Assembly (NCBI GenBank): GCA_027311185.1
Contig: DAICZK010000087.1
Span: forward strand, 1-6,277
DNA: 6,277 bases
Source of the DNA: Sulfuriferula sp.
Lineage (GTDB): Bacteria; Pseudomonadota; Gammaproteobacteria; Burkholderiales; Sulfuriferulaceae
Direction of reading: 5' to 3'
This document shows positions 5,398 through 6,277 of this stretch, one piece after another. The stretch's first letter is position 1, and every line of letters starts with the position of its first letter. The notes under the pieces are model-generated. The model searched no databases and was not told the origin of the DNA. It saw only the letters and a program-made list of their open reading frames with translations. Position numbers and translations under genes: made by a program.

Positions 5398-6277
5398 GTT
5401 ATTAGTGTAAGCGTGGAGCCCGGCGCAGATCAATTCCCTGTCCATGTTCAGCGCCCACGCCGCGGCGACGCCCGCCAATGCCTGGGTGACGGTAATGAGG
5501 TGGGCGGGTAGTTCGGCAATCTCGATGAGCGTGCTGCTGTCGTTACCCTGGCTCAGGACGACCGCGCCGTTTTCCATGCTGACGGTGCGGCCGTTTTGTG
5601 CGCGATGGTTGAGCATGATCGGCAGTGTGGGGTCAGTTGAAAAAAATATGACCTCGCCATCGCATAACTCCGCCATGTCGCGCATCAGCGGATCGCCCGC
5701 ATCGAGTACGGCTATGCCATCGGCCAGCACGATGTCGACAAAAGTGCGGTAAATGCTGTAACGCTGCGCCGTTGAACTGATCGCATATTCGCTGAAGTCC
5801 TCGTGCGGATCGATATCGGTCAGTACGGCGACCTGGCAGCGATCGTACGCCAGACCCTCGCTCAACAGGCTCAGTGCGGTGGTTTCTATGACCGCTGCAT
5901 TGAGCGCCGGATTGAGCAGCAGCTTGTGCGCTGCCGCCCAGTTGGCGCACTCACCGGGTTCTACCTGTCTTTGATCCAGATATAAGCCTTCGCGGCAGGC
6001 CAGTCCGGTGCGTTGATTGTCGAGTTGCAGCAATTCGGCGATGAGTCGGGCGACTGCGCTGCCAGCCTTGCTGCCGCACACTGCGACGATGGGGATACGC
6101 CCAGGGGCATGAGGCGGAAACAGGTGATCGACGATGGCGCGGCCGACCGGACGCGGCGTGCCGTCGGCGGGCTTGAGGTGCATCAGCAGGCCCGGCCCGG
6201 CGTTGACCTCAACGATGGCGCCGCGCTGATCGTCGAGCGGCCGCGAAATATCCGTGACAACCAGATCTATCCCGGCA
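5389..6277 (-). CDS. cphA': Truncated second cyanophycin synthetase-like protein CphA' (3' part)
   Basis: The frame is open from the window edge and stops at TAA 5391-5389, giving 295 visible residues; the gene starts outside the window. The ATG at 6183 is internal, because the frame continues upstream through AGIDLVVTDISRPL and VEVNAGPG, the end of the ATP-grasp domain of CphA. The rest aligns residue by residue with CphA 441 to about 704. The Mur-like domain is degraded at its key sites. GTNGKTT is replaced by GSKAGSA (6075-6055), removing the Walker lysine. ETARGG becomes ETTALS, and the DHLG region becomes EDFS. The protein ends at YTNNQG, just before the PGRFN and DYGHNP lobe of CphA, so the C-terminal Mur lobe is missing. 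The ATP-grasp metal ligands (Glu and Asn in VEVN) are kept. C-terminally shortened CphA' proteins beside CphA are known in some betaproteobacteria, and cyanobacterial CphA2 has likewise lost the Mur ATP site. The role here is uncertain: partner, dipeptide polymerase or decaying paralogue. Confidence 0.88.
   Translation of the reverse strand, partial: AGIDLVVTDISRPLDDQRGAIVEVNAGPGLLMHLKPADGTPRPVGRAIVDHLFPPHAPGRIPIVAVCGSKAGSAVARLIAELLQLDNQRTGLACREGLYLDQRQVEPGECANWAAAHKLLLNPALNAAVIETTALSLLSEGLAYDRCQVAVLTDIDPHEDFSEYAISSTAQRYSIYRTFVDIVLADGIAVLDAGDPLMRDMAELCDGEVIFFSTDPTLPIMLNHRAQNGRTVSMENGAVVLSQGNDSSTLIEIAELPAHLITVTQALAGVAAAWALNMDRELICAGLHAYTNNQG

Noticed and set aside
6181..6183. ATG at 6183 as the start of a separate 264-residue protein
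   Set aside because: The same frame continues upstream to the window edge with residues typical of the CphA ATP-grasp end (TDISRPL, VEVNAGPG), so this methionine is internal.

Overview
The window looks like chromosomal DNA of a Gram-negative proteobacterium. The GC content is moderately high, all six proteins have proteobacterial relatives, and there is an OprI-type outer-membrane lipoprotein plus periplasmic L,D-transpeptidases. The paired cphA'/cphA arrangement and the style of the glutaredoxin tail lean toward the Betaproteobacteria, but that is inference and a gammaproteobacterium is not excluded. No mobile element, CRISPR array, tRNA or rRNA is visible.

Layout from left to right. (1) The last 42 codons of a Grx4-type monothiol glutaredoxin end at 131 (+ strand), followed by a GC-rich hairpin. 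(2) About 350 bp without a convincing gene lead into an AT-rich promoter-like stretch. (3) A 112-residue alanine-zipper lipoprotein (479-817, +) ends in a C-terminal lysine and is followed by a strong terminator that reads in both directions. (4) Two YkuD-family genes are transcribed divergently from a short shared spacer: a small secreted protein (952-1620, -) and a larger ErfK/YbiS-like L,D-transpeptidase (1680-2792, +). (5) A full-length cyanophycin synthetase, cphA (2816-5386, -), converges on the second transpeptidase. (6) Immediately upstream of it on the minus strand is the 3' part of a second cyanophycin-synthetase-like gene, cphA' (5389 to beyond 6277). It is truncated before the last Mur-ligase lobe and has lost its Mur P-loop.

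Two functional themes appear. The first is envelope tethering. The lipoprotein carries a lysine terminus of the kind that L,D-transpeptidases of the ErfK/YbiS type join to meso-diaminopimelate in peptidoglycan, and two YkuD enzymes lie beside it. The second is nitrogen and carbon storage as cyanophycin (multi-L-arginyl-poly-L-aspartate), made by CphA, with CphA' as a probable non-canonical partner translated from the same mRNA. The two modules meet tail to tail, and nothing in the sequence links them functionally.

I see no wholly new system here. The items most worth a second look are the degenerate but open CphA' reading frame and the lipoprotein with its two different YkuD enzymes.
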